Shown one piece after another: positions 53,890-62,986 of a DNA stretch of 64,000 nt. The position numbers and the translations under genes were made by a program. The first letter of the stretch is position 1. The number at the start of each line of letters is the position of its first letter. The stretch comes from DATFVA01 sp963747755 (GTDB taxonomy: Bacteria > Bacteroidota > Ignavibacteria > Ignavibacteriales > Ignavibacteriaceae): assembly GCA_963747755.1 (NCBI GenBank), contig CAVVGK010000003.1:62001-126000 (forward strand). The letters are read 5' to 3'. The notes beneath the pieces are model-generated. The model saw only the letters and a list, made by a program, of their open reading frames with translations. It was not told where the DNA came from and searched no databases.

Positions 53890-55425
53890 ATGGCAGGAAA
53901 ATTAATATTCAAACCATATTTCACTCAGAAAGGCAGAGGTCCTCATCTTTTTGATTTTGTTATGACTACCGATGAAAAAGGAGATGCATTTCATTCTGAT
54001 ATAAAAGTTACAGGCAGCGGGATTGAGATTTCCGATACCGAAGGGAGAGATAAGTTCGCGATAAGCGTTAGATGGAATGTAGAAGGCTACGGGTACTTGT
54101 TCATGCCTGCTGATAGCGGGGGAGAATTCTATAGTGTTCCTCCGGCCGGAGAAAGAGTGCTGAATCTTAATTATGAACTTGCTGAAACACGGATTTTCAG
54201 GAATCGTGAAAGACTAAAAGAGTTTACCGGTATGAACTGGAAACCGGGATCAGAAATAAATCATCTTCTTGACCTCTCGGAAGAGCTTTTCAATCAGGCT
54301 GAGAAAAATAAGAAAAATCCCGAAAGATGCGCTAAACTTTCCCAGGTATCTTTGAAGTATGCTGCAGCAGTAAGCGAATTGATAGAGATTGATAAAGCCA
54401 GATTTGATATACAGAATAACCCGGTAAGAAAAGATTATTTATTCGGATGCGACACCCGGGGATATTTCCAAATGGAGAGTAGTGAATTATTTATGGAAAG
54501 ATTTTCTGAGGCATTTAATTACGCTACTATTACTCATTACCTTAAAGGAGATTTTATTGATTTCGAGCCTGAAGAAGGGAATAAAAAATTTAATGAGCGT
54601 GATAAGCTGCTAGATGAACTACGGAAACGGAATATAACTGTAGAAGGCAGGCCGTTATTCTGGACGCACACGTGGGTTACACCGGAGTGGCTTGAGAAAA
54701 AATCATATCCCGCACTTCTGAGGTATGTTGAAAAACATGTAAGGGAAGTTATCAGGCATTACTGTAATGAAATTAAAGTATGGGAAGTAGTAAACGAGAT
54801 GCACGACTGGGCAAACCAGGTTCAGTTAGATCACGAACAGACGATTGAACTGACCAAATTAGCATGTGATGTTGCAAGAGATGAAAATCCCGGGATCCGT
54901 CTGTTGATTAACAACTGTTGTCCTTTTGCTGATTATGTACAGAAGGGAAAATGGCACGAACTTGATGCCAAATTTCCGCAGCGTACGCCGCACCAGTTTA
55001 CAGAACAAATCATTGAAGCCGGAGTTGACTTCGATATTATAGGTGTACAGGTTTATTTTGTACAAAGGACGCTGACCGAAGCGGTTCAATCTATCGAACG
55101 TTATGAGAATATGGGTAAGAAAATTCAGCTCGCAGAAATCGGTGCTCCCTCCCGCGGAATTACGCAGGAATTTACAGAACCTGACGAAGACTACAGCACC
55201 CGCCCATACGAATGGCACCGTCACTGGGATGAGGAATTACAAGCCGACTGGCTGGAGAGCATCTTTACTTATGGCTACAGTAAAAAATTTATAGAGGCAG
55301 CCAACTGGTATGATTTTACAGATCCGTACGGCTTCCTCAAATCCGGCGGACTGCTCCGTTCTCCGCGCGGAGAGAAGAAGGCCGGATATGACAGGCTAAT
55401 AAACCTCAGGCAGAGATGGGGCTAG
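53890..55425 (+). CDS. GH10-like protein, copy 3 of 4, no export signal
   Basis: The 511-residue protein is the shortest copy, starting directly with the shared domain (MAGKLIFKPYFTQKGRGPHLFDF). The barrel has FEPEEG at 225-230, GRPLFWTH at 253-260, acid/base Glu303 (EVVNEMHDW), NNCCPFADYV at 341-350 and nucleophile Glu416 (QLAEIG). Where the other copies read [MI]YFP[YR]R in the seventh strand it reads VYFVQR, so specificity may differ. It has no signal peptide and is likely cytoplasmic. It lies 7 bp after copy 2. Confidence 0.82.
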   Translation: MAGKLIFKPYFTQKGRGPHLFDFVMTTDEKGDAFHSDIKVTGSGIEISDTEGRDKFAISVRWNVEGYGYLFMPADSGGEFYSVPPAGERVLNLNYELAETRIFRNRERLKEFTGMNWKPGSEINHLLDLSEELFNQAEKNKKNPERCAKLSQVSLKYAAAVSELIEIDKARFDIQNNPVRKDYLFGCDTRGYFQMESSELFMERFSEAFNYATITHYLKGDFIDFEPEEGNKKFNERDKLLDELRKRNITVEGRPLFWTHTWVTPEWLEKKSYPALLRYVEKHVREVIRHYCNEIKVWEVVNEMHDWANQVQLDHEQTIELTKLACDVARDENPGIRLLINNCCPFADYVQKGKWHELDAKFPQRTPHQFTEQIIEAGVDFDIIGVQVYFVQRTLTEAVQSIERYENMGKKIQLAEIGAPSRGITQEFTEPDEDYSTRPYEWHRHWDEELQADWLESIFTYGYSKKFIEAANWYDFTDPYGFLKSGGLLRSPRGEKKAGYDRLINLRQRWG

Positions 55426-55467
55426 GTTTTTAATTCGATCTTTTTTTACAATTAAACCAGAGATAAG

Positions 55468-57123
55468 ATGAAAACACTATCTAGGAGAAATTTCATAAAA
55501 ACGGGAGCTCTGAGCTCTGCGGCAGTTGCTGCTTCGTCATCCCTTTTTACGGGCTGGGCGAAACCACTCAGGATTAGAAAGGAAACGGACCTTGTCTTTC
55601 GGCCTTATCCTCATCCCTGGATGCCGGAAATGAATTTTGCATACCTTACGGATATAAATGAAGATCCTTTCAAATCAAATATTCAGGTAACCCATGACGG
55701 TATTATTGTACCGGCAGAAGTTGCCGGCCAAAAATTCTCGATTAACACCAGGTGGTTCATTGAAAACTTCGGTTATATTATGCTTGCTGCTGATAATGGC
55801 GGAGAGCTTTATTCCACCGGCGAACTGAACGGTTCACTTAACCTTAACTTCGAATTTGCAAAGACACGTGTATTACGCAACAGCAGGGTTAAGGGAAAGT
55901 ATGAAAGCACCGGTACAAAGTTCTCTTCCGAAGTTAACCGACTGGCTGATCTGTCAAATGAACTCTTTGAAGCTGCCAAAAAACATCAGAGTGATGGTGA
56001 AAAGTGTGCGCAGATATCCGATAAAGCACTGGAATATGCTTTATGGGCAGGTGAAAAAATAGAACTTGAAAGAGCTAAAAGTGAGATAGAGAGAATGAAC
56101 AGGAAAGATCCTTTTCATTTCGGTTGTGAAAGCAGGCAGATGATATGGGCAAAGTCAGAAGAATTTGTAAAAAGATTTCCTGAATTGTTCAACTTCGCAA
56201 CGGTGACGCATTACGTATGGGACAGCTGGTACGAACTATTTGAACCTACAGAAGGAAATTACAACTGGGGTGTGAAGGATGATATAGTAGACTTCCTTAT
56301 GAGGAATAATATAGAGATTGAAGGAAGACCTTTATTCTGGTTTCATCCAACAGTTACTCCGGACTGGTTAAAAGCAAAAAGTTATCCTGAGCTGAAACAG
56401 TATATGGAAAAGCATATTTATGATCTTGTAATGCACTATAAAGATAATGTACTTTCGTGGGAAGTATTCAATGAGTATCATGATTGGGCTAATATCTTTA
56501 ATCATACTCCCGAACAAATGACTGAACTTGCAAGACTCGCATTCGACAGGACGAAAGAAGTTAATCCTAAAGTAACCAGGATATTAAACAACTGCTGCCC
56601 CTGGGCCGAATATGCTGCCATGGGAAGAATGGCAAGGATGGATGCAGCCCGACCTCTGCGCTCTCCACGAAAATTTATTGAAGACCTTACAGAGGCAGGA
56701 GTTGATTTTGATGTGCTGGGAATTCAGATATATTTTCCACGAAGAGACTTATCAGATATAGTAAGGCTCCTTGAACGACTTGAAAAATTTAATAAGCCCA
56801 TTTATATAACAGAACTTGGAACGTCTTCCGGCTATTCAGTTGAGCATATTATGGACGGCACGATGAAAATATCGAATGAACCTTATGAATGGCACAGGAG
56901 ATGGGATGAGGACCTACAGGCTGACTGGCTTGAACAGGTTTATACTATATACTACAGCAGGGCTTCTATAAAAGCTGTAAACTGGTATGACTTCTCTGAT
57001 TTCAGACCTTTCATTGTGAACGGAGGACTGGTAAGGGAAGATATTTCTCCCAAGCTCTCATTTCATAGATTAAAAGAGACACTGACCGCCTGGAACCGAC
57101 TTCCCGGAGATAAAGGAATATAA
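55468..57123 (+). CDS. GH10-like protein, copy 4 of 4, Tat-exported
   Basis: The 551-residue protein starts with a twin-arginine signal (SRRNFIKT, hydrophobic to about residue 31). Its N-terminal domain is shortened and altered (LVFRPYPHPWMPEMNFAYL). The barrel is the most GH10-like of the four: LFEPTEGNYNWGVKDDIV at 257-274, GRPLFWFH at 286-293, acid/base Glu336 (EVFNEYHDW), NNCCPWAEYA at about 374-383 and nucleophile Glu449 (YITELG). The first family histidine is Arg287. It is probably periplasmic. The URO-D-family gene follows 2 bp later, so the two are very likely co-translated. Confidence 0.83.
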   Translation: MKTLSRRNFIKTGALSSAAVAASSSLFTGWAKPLRIRKETDLVFRPYPHPWMPEMNFAYLTDINEDPFKSNIQVTHDGIIVPAEVAGQKFSINTRWFIENFGYIMLAADNGGELYSTGELNGSLNLNFEFAKTRVLRNSRVKGKYESTGTKFSSEVNRLADLSNELFEAAKKHQSDGEKCAQISDKALEYALWAGEKIELERAKSEIERMNRKDPFHFGCESRQMIWAKSEEFVKRFPELFNFATVTHYVWDSWYELFEPTEGNYNWGVKDDIVDFLMRNNIEIEGRPLFWFHPTVTPDWLKAKSYPELKQYMEKHIYDLVMHYKDNVLSWEVFNEYHDWANIFNHTPEQMTELARLAFDRTKEVNPKVTRILNNCCPWAEYAAMGRMARMDAARPLRSPRKFIEDLTEAGVDFDVLGIQIYFPRRDLSDIVRLLERLEKFNKPIYITELGTSSGYSVEHIMDGTMKISNEPYEWHRRWDEDLQADWLEQVYTIYYSRASIKAVNWYDFSDFRPFIVNGGLVREDISPKLSFHRLKETLTAWNRLPGDKGI

Positions 57124-57125
57124 AG

Positions 57126-58271
57126 ATGACGTCTAAAGAAAGAATATTGACTGCCATGAGCAGGAAAAAGGCCGATTACGTGCCTGTTAGTCCCGATATT
57201 TCCGTAATGGTGCCTGACCGACTTGACGGCCGGCCATTTTACGACATCCACCTCGACGGAAGGGAACACAACGGCTGGACATCAGCTACACACGCAGAAA
57301 TATATGTAAAAGCTATACAGCATTTCGGAATGGACGGTTTCTATATGTATGGAGGGCTAAAACAGAACTGCCCTGACCGTCCTGAATTTGAAAGCAGAAT
57401 TATTGACATCCCTGAGGGAAAACTTGTAGAAAGAATCTGCCGTACCGCCAAGGGGAATCTGACGGAGAAAGAAATTTATTTTGCCGACGAGCCTCCCTGG
57501 AGGGAAGAAAAACCAATAAAAGATCTTTATTCAGATTTCGAAAAATTCCAGCTTCATATGGGATTAGGCGGCTGGGAATGGGAAAAGGAATATAATGACA
57601 AGCATGTTATCGGCGACCTGGGAATTTATATGGGAATGATTCCTGTATTTCAGGACTGGTGGTTTCATTACAGGCAGGGAGGATTTGAGCAAGTCTTTAT
57701 GGATTTTATGATGGATACCGACTATATGGATAAAGTACATGAATTCTGGATGGAATGGGCATTGGCGAATGTTAAAGCAATGCTTGAATCAAAACCCGAT
57801 GTAATAATGCTCGGCGGTTCAAGTGCTAGTCTCAGCGTAAGTTCACCTGATATTTTCAAAAAATATGAACTTCCATTTATTCAGAAGGCTTCAACACTTT
57901 GCAAAGAGGCAGGTATAATTTCACATCTGCATATATGCGGTAAAAGCTGGCCCCTGATTGAGATAGTCGCTAAAGAAAGCGACCTGACCTCTATGGAACC
58001 CATGGAGGAACCACCGACAGGAAATGTTGATCTTGCTGAAGTCAAAAAAATTGTAGGTGATAAATTATGTATTAAGGGTAATATCAATACGACAGAATTT
58101 ATGCTGACTGCCACACCTCAGGAGGTAGAAGACAAATGTAAACGGCTTATCGATACCGTGGGTTATGACGGGGGATTCATATTGTCGACTGGTGATCAGT
58201 GCGGTCGTGATACTCCCGATGCCAACCTGTTTAAGATGGTGGAAGTCGCGAAAACATATGGTAAATATTAA
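57126..58271 (+). CDS. URO-D-family methyltransferase-like protein
   Basis: The 381-residue protein belongs to the uroporphyrinogen decarboxylase/MtaA superfamily. It carries the zinc motif of the methyltransferase branch: His269-x-Cys271 (LHICGKSW) and Cys359 (STGDQCGRDTP), which in MtaA-type enzymes activate the thiol or methyl acceptor. No heme-pathway gene is nearby, so haem synthesis is unlikely. An MtaB-like methyltransferase gene lies 4.7 kb downstream in the same run. It probably transfers methyl groups between a corrinoid protein and an acceptor, or demethylates a substrate directly. The start follows copy 4 of the GH10-like array by 2 bp. The acceptor is unknown. Confidence 0.78.
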   Translation: MTSKERILTAMSRKKADYVPVSPDISVMVPDRLDGRPFYDIHLDGREHNGWTSATHAEIYVKAIQHFGMDGFYMYGGLKQNCPDRPEFESRIIDIPEGKLVERICRTAKGNLTEKEIYFADEPPWREEKPIKDLYSDFEKFQLHMGLGGWEWEKEYNDKHVIGDLGIYMGMIPVFQDWWFHYRQGGFEQVFMDFMMDTDYMDKVHEFWMEWALANVKAMLESKPDVIMLGGSSASLSVSSPDIFKKYELPFIQKASTLCKEAGIISHLHICGKSWPLIEIVAKESDLTSMEPMEEPPTGNVDLAEVKKIVGDKLCIKGNINTTEFMLTATPQEVEDKCKRLIDTVGYDGGFILSTGDQCGRDTPDANLFKMVEVAKTYGKY

Positions 58272-58287
58272 AACCTGGGAAACAGAA

Positions 58288-60627
58288 ATGAAACTTTTTA
58301 CGGCGATACTTATAATTTCGGGATTGTTTTATAATCTATATTCACAATCGATAATCATTCACACTCATGATGCAAAAGTATGGAAACAGGAGCAGGTCAT
58401 TAATGGCAGGCTTTCCGGTTTCTTTGCTTCAACAGGCAATTTGTTTCTAAACGGATCCATAATTCCCTTCAATATTTCCGCCGCAGATAGTTCATTTTCT
58501 GTAGATGTAACTATACCAGAAGGCGAATGTTCTTTCTTCGCAAGCGCGGGGGGTTATGAGTCGGATACGGTTAAATATACACTTGGATATGAACTGAAAC
58601 CTGAGGTATATGCCTATGCTGAGGCGGCCGGACCAGATGTGACTCTTCATGGAACCATAATTAATAATCCCGGGAATCCTTCGTTAAGTTATGAATGGGA
58701 AGCAGATGAGAATAATCCCGGAACCCTTTCGCTGTCAGGTATTAACGATACTACAGCTTCTTTTTCCCTCGCTGCAAATTCACCAAAAGGAGAATATTAT
58801 TTTAATTTCTATGTATATACCGGCAATGGCGATACTGTGAAGGCTGCAACATTCATAACAAATTACCAGGATTCAATCAGGGTATTTCACATTGAGGATG
58901 ATTATGCGGTATGGGTAGATTCAGCAGTTATATATGAAATCACCCCTTACAATTTCGTTATCAATGGCGATTTCAATGATATCATAAATAAAATTCCCGA
59001 TCTGAACAGACTTGGAATAAATACTATATGGCTTCAACCGGTTATGGGGACTCAGAATGGCGGTCAGGGCTACGATATAGTTAATTATTTTTCAGTCCGG
59101 GGAGATTATGGAAGTCCCCAGGATCTCCATAACCTGGTGCAGACAGCGAAATCCTACGGGATGAAGGTCATGTTCGATTTTGTGCCGAATCACTCATCAA
59201 AGTTTCATCCCTATGCTCAAAATTCTATTCTTTATAGAGAAGATTCGCATTATTATAATTTTTACCAGAGAACCCTTGATAATGCACCTTATTCTCAATA
59301 CTACAATTTAGATCCCGATGGATTTATTTATTATTTCTGGAATGAACTCGTAAATCTGAATTACGATAATCCGGAAGTTCAGAGGTGGATAACAGAAGCC
59401 TGTAAATTCTGGGTGGAAAACTATGATATTGATGGATACAGATTTGATGCTGTATGGGGAGTAAATGCCCGTAATCCTGAGTTTATGAAGAACCTGCGTC
59501 TTGCTATTAAACGAATTAAACCCGGATTCCTGATGCTTGCCGAGGATAAAGCAACACAGGCATCAACTTTTGATGAGAACTTCGATGCTGCATATGATTG
59601 GTATCCCGAAGAGAGCTGGGTTTCACACTGGGTTTGGCAGACTGATTATAACCCGAATGCAAATCCAACTATTTTTAATTATCAAAATGAAAACCAGAGA
59701 TCAGGTCTTTTACGTGATGCAATAACAAACCATGGCAACGGATTTGCTCCCGATGCAAAGATCCTGAGATTCATGGAAAATAATGACCAGTTTCATTTTA
59801 TAACGCACCATGGGCTTGCCAGGACAAAGATGGTTGCTGCTCTCGAATTTACTCTCACTGGAATTCCTCTGGTATATAACGGCCAGGAAATCGGTGTAGA
59901 GGGTCATCCCTACGAAATAGAATTTACTTTTTTCCCCGGCTTCCCGATTGATCATTCTGATCCTGACCACCTGTTCCCGTATTATAAAAACCTGATCCAC
60001 TGGCGTAAAACTCTCCCTGCATTATATGAGGGGAATTATGATGAACTCTCCATAACCCCAAACCAGTCCGTTTTTTCATTCAGAAGATTTACTGATTATC
60101 AGAACGTCGTTACAATCCTCAATATGGGATCATCTACTGCAAATGCAGTCGTTTCTCTGCCCGTAAACGAAATGAACCTTGATTCATCAAAAATATATTA
60201 TATGACCAATCTGCTTGAGGGAGATGTAATCTCAGGTACCCCTGCAGAACTGAGTTCAATTTCAGTTCCGATGGATAACTTCAGTGCTAAGGTATATTTG
60301 CTTGCCGATTCTATCGTCCAGGTAACAGGTATAAGGGAGGTTGCTTCGGGGACAGAAGTTCCTGAGGCTTTCAACCTTTCGCAAAATTACCCTAACCCAT
60401 TTAATCCTGAAACAAAGATACATTACAGTCTTCCCAAACAAGGGAAGGTTGTCCTGAAAGTATTTGATGTACTGGGTGAAGAAATTGCAGCCCTAGTAAA
60501 TAGTGAACAGTCCGCAGGAGAGCATTCAGTGACCTTCAACGGGAAAAACCGTGCGAGCGGAATTTACATCTACAGGATTGAATACGGCAACAAGTCAGTT
60601 ACAAAGAAAATGGTCCTCCTGAGATAA
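58288..60627 (+). CDS. GH13 alpha-amylase-family enzyme with T9SS tail
   Basis: From the ATG at 58288 the protein has 779 residues and a signal peptide (about 1-18). A frame extending back to 58165 overlaps the previous gene and would bury the signal peptide. Beta-sandwich domains (about 20-210) precede the GH13 barrel: DFVPNH at 297-302, GYRFDAVWG with nucleophile Asp387 and Arg385, acid/base Glu419 (LAEDKA), and Asp500 in FMENND. The His that normally precedes that Asp (NHD) is Asn499. The C-terminus is a T9SS sorting domain (LSQNYPNPFNP... KKMVLLR). It is a surface or secreted alpha-glucan-type hydrolase. The substitution may shift activity. Confidence 0.88.
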   Translation: MKLFTAILIISGLFYNLYSQSIIIHTHDAKVWKQEQVINGRLSGFFASTGNLFLNGSIIPFNISAADSSFSVDVTIPEGECSFFASAGGYESDTVKYTLGYELKPEVYAYAEAAGPDVTLHGTIINNPGNPSLSYEWEADENNPGTLSLSGINDTTASFSLAANSPKGEYYFNFYVYTGNGDTVKAATFITNYQDSIRVFHIEDDYAVWVDSAVIYEITPYNFVINGDFNDIINKIPDLNRLGINTIWLQPVMGTQNGGQGYDIVNYFSVRGDYGSPQDLHNLVQTAKSYGMKVMFDFVPNHSSKFHPYAQNSILYREDSHYYNFYQRTLDNAPYSQYYNLDPDGFIYYFWNELVNLNYDNPEVQRWITEACKFWVENYDIDGYRFDAVWGVNARNPEFMKNLRLAIKRIKPGFLMLAEDKATQASTFDENFDAAYDWYPEESWVSHWVWQTDYNPNANPTIFNYQNENQRSGLLRDAITNHGNGFAPDAKILRFMENNDQFHFITHHGLARTKMVAALEFTLTGIPLVYNGQEIGVEGHPYEIEFTFFPGFPIDHSDPDHLFPYYKNLIHWRKTLPALYEGNYDELSITPNQSVFSFRRFTDYQNVVTILNMGSSTANAVVSLPVNEMNLDSSKIYYMTNLLEGDVISGTPAELSSISVPMDNFSAKVYLLADSIVQVTGIREVASGTEVPEAFNLSQNYPNPFNPETKIHYSLPKQGKVVLKVFDVLGEEIAALVNSEQSAGEHSVTFNGKNRASGIYIYRIEYGNKSVTKKMVLLR

Positions 60628-60695
60628 CCCTGATATTATAATTTCATTAAAAGACTCTTAATTTCCACGATTAATCTTCGCATAATATCAATTAC

Positions 60696-61748
60696 ATGAT
60701 GAAAATATTTATTATAGGCGGAACAGGTTTTATAAGCCGGAATATTGTTGAGATTTTACTCAAAAGAGGTCACGAAGTTACAATATTTACTCGCGGAAAA
60801 TCACCCGTACCATTCGAAAAAAACAAAAATCTTTTTCATCAGACAGGGGATAGGAACAACAAATCGAGTCTTGAGCAGGCTGTCAGTAAAAAGAATTTTG
60901 ATGTAGTTATAGATATGGCTGCATTCAATGAGGACCAATCCAGAGGTGCTGCTGAAATATTTAAGGGAAGTGTTGGCAGGTTCGTACACTGCAGTACAGT
61001 ATCCGTATATATGGTTTCTAATGACGCGCACTGTCCGGTTACAGAGGATCAGGATAAAGGGGAACTAATGCCTGATTTTCCGAGGAATCCTTTCGGGATG
61101 GACTACGGAATAAATAAAAGAAAATGTGAGGATGTATTGTGGAGTGAACATAATCCAAATACTTTTCCCGTCACTATGCTGAGACCAGTATTTGTATGCG
61201 GACCTGAAGACAGGACAAGAAGGGATTATTTCTGGATCCAGAGAATCCTTGATGACAATCCACTATTAGTTCCCGGATCAGGGGATTTCGCTTTCCAGCA
61301 GGTTTATGTTAAGGATACCGCTATGGCTTTCTGTGATGCCGCGGAAGCAGAAATTACCATCGGAGAAGCCTATAATGTGGCCTCAGAGGAATCATATTCT
61401 TTGAATGAATACATTATACAGATTTCACAGATCTTAAATAAGAATCCTGAATTAGTTCATATAGATCAGGATGTATTTGATGCACTTGATATAAGTTACT
61501 TTCCAGGAGCGGATGTCTTTCCTTTTAATACAAGAAGGACCGCTGTCTTCAGTCTTGATAAGATTAAAAAACATCTCGGCTATAAATCAACACCGTTTAA
61601 TGAATGGATGCCATTAACAATAGAGTGGTACAGGAAAAATGTTGAAGCATCATTCGGGTACAAGCGAAGAAATGAGGAACTGGAGAAAGCCGTTTTGTGG
61701 AAGGAAATGATGATGTCCGTAAAGAAAAATTTTACAAATAAAATTTGA
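60696..61748 (+). CDS. NAD-dependent epimerase/dehydratase (extended SDR)
   Basis: The 350-residue protein has the NAD-binding GGTGFI at 8-13 and the catalytic Tyr137-x3-Lys141 (DYGINK) of extended short-chain dehydrogenases. Its overall pattern (FTRGKSPVPF, LRPVFVCGPEDRTRRDYFW, FAFQQVYVKDTA) resembles the CSP41/isoflavone-reductase-like branch. No signal peptide. Two adjacent methionines start the protein; either may be used. It sits between GH13 and the phosphomannose-isomerase-like gene. It likely oxidises or epimerises a sugar or nucleotide-sugar. Confidence 0.83.
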   Translation: MMKIFIIGGTGFISRNIVEILLKRGHEVTIFTRGKSPVPFEKNKNLFHQTGDRNNKSSLEQAVSKKNFDVVIDMAAFNEDQSRGAAEIFKGSVGRFVHCSTVSVYMVSNDAHCPVTEDQDKGELMPDFPRNPFGMDYGINKRKCEDVLWSEHNPNTFPVTMLRPVFVCGPEDRTRRDYFWIQRILDDNPLLVPGSGDFAFQQVYVKDTAMAFCDAAEAEITIGEAYNVASEESYSLNEYIIQISQILNKNPELVHIDQDVFDALDISYFPGADVFPFNTRRTAVFSLDKIKKHLGYKSTPFNEWMPLTIEWYRKNVEASFGYKRRNEELEKAVLWKEMMMSVKKNFTNKI

Positions 61749-61754
61749 TGGAAA

Positions 61755-62954
61755 ATGGAGAAGACCTTAAAAAAACTGGTTGAAAATGAAATCGAAAAAA
61801 ATAACGGTATACTAAGACTTGAGCCGGTGTGGGTTGCAAGAAATTTTATCCCTCCGGGCAGAAGGCTGGGACTTCCCGAAGATCAGTATCATCTGGGAGA
61901 CCGTGGGGGTATCTGCGAGAGATGGCTGGGTTCTACTACGAGTGCAGATAATAAAGCAGGTGTACAAAACGAAGGGTTAAGCTTCATTAAAATGGATGGT
62001 GAAGAAAGAATTACCCTTAAAGATGCTGTTGAAGCACATCCCGGAATGATACTTGGCAAAGATTATTCGGAAGATCATACGGGTCTGAAAAGACTTGCAA
62101 AAATTTTTGATTACGAAGACAGACTTCCTTACCACATACACCAGATGCAGCAACATGCTTCGCTGGTTGGCAGAAACTCTAAAGATGAAGCCTATTATTT
62201 CCCGGAAGGCATAGACCAGGGAAAACATGCTGAGACATTCTTTGGTGTGCATCCTCATATCGCTGAACAGGGAAATCATGATGTTCTACTGCCCCACCTT
62301 GCGGATTGGAAGGATGACAAGATATTAAGACATTCATTCGGCTACACACAATATGCTGACGACGGGTTTCATGTGCCTTCGGGGACTTTACATGCACCTG
62401 GAACAGCACTGACAATAGAACTTCAGGAAGATTCAGATGTCTTTGCAATGATGCAGGCCAGAGTAGGTGATACTTTTATTTCTAAGGATCTGCTCTGGAA
62501 AGATGTACGGAAGGAAGACAGGAAAAAATACGGTGAAAGAATTATCCTGGATATGATTAACTGGGAAACCAGCGGTGATCCTGAGTTCTATAAAAACAGG
62601 CATACCCCTCCATTGTTGATTGAGGGAACGAAAACAAGTTCCGGCGAAGAGCACTGGATCTTTTATAACACTAACAAATTCAGCGGAAAAAAGCTGATCG
62701 TTCATCGGGGGGGGGAATTTACAAGTCGGGATAACGGAGTTTATAATATCCTTGTATGGCAGGGAAAAGGCCAATTCGGTGAATTTGAAATTGCGTCGAG
62801 GAATTCCTCTGCAGGCAAATACGATCTTGATGAACTACTTGTCACCCGGGATCGAGCAGTAAACGGTGTTGATATAGTGAATGACAGTTCAGAAGATCTC
62901 ATCATATATAAATTCTTCGGACCTGATGTAAATCCTGATATCCCGATGCTCTGA
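61755..62954 (+). CDS. Phosphomannose-isomerase-like cupin protein
   Basis: The 399-residue protein resembles class I mannose-6-phosphate isomerases in having a metal-binding cupin. LPYHIHQMQQHA and a YYFPEG motif give candidate zinc ligands, and GFHVPSGTLHAPGTALTIELQEDSDV is typical of the second conserved block. The N-terminus (NGILRLEPVWVARNFIPPGRRLGL) and the C-terminal second cupin (FSGKKLIVHRGGEFT) fit a bicupin. No signal peptide, so it is cytosolic. With two alpha-mannosidases in the locus a mannose-processing role would fit, but phosphate-binding residues could not be verified by eye. It begins 6 bp after the SDR gene. Confidence 0.65.
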   Translation: MEKTLKKLVENEIEKNNGILRLEPVWVARNFIPPGRRLGLPEDQYHLGDRGGICERWLGSTTSADNKAGVQNEGLSFIKMDGEERITLKDAVEAHPGMILGKDYSEDHTGLKRLAKIFDYEDRLPYHIHQMQQHASLVGRNSKDEAYYFPEGIDQGKHAETFFGVHPHIAEQGNHDVLLPHLADWKDDKILRHSFGYTQYADDGFHVPSGTLHAPGTALTIELQEDSDVFAMMQARVGDTFISKDLLWKDVRKEDRKKYGERIILDMINWETSGDPEFYKNRHTPPLLIEGTKTSSGEEHWIFYNTNKFSGKKLIVHRGGEFTSRDNGVYNILVWQGKGQFGEFEIASRNSSAGKYDLDELLVTRDRAVNGVDIVNDSSEDLIIYKFFGPDVNPDIPML

Positions 62955-62986
62955 CTCAAATAATCTACAAATCCTGAAGTACACAA

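Noticed and set aside
57126..58271. Haem-pathway uroporphyrinogen decarboxylase
   Set aside because: It carries the zinc H-x-C...C motif of methyltransferases and no haem genes are nearby.
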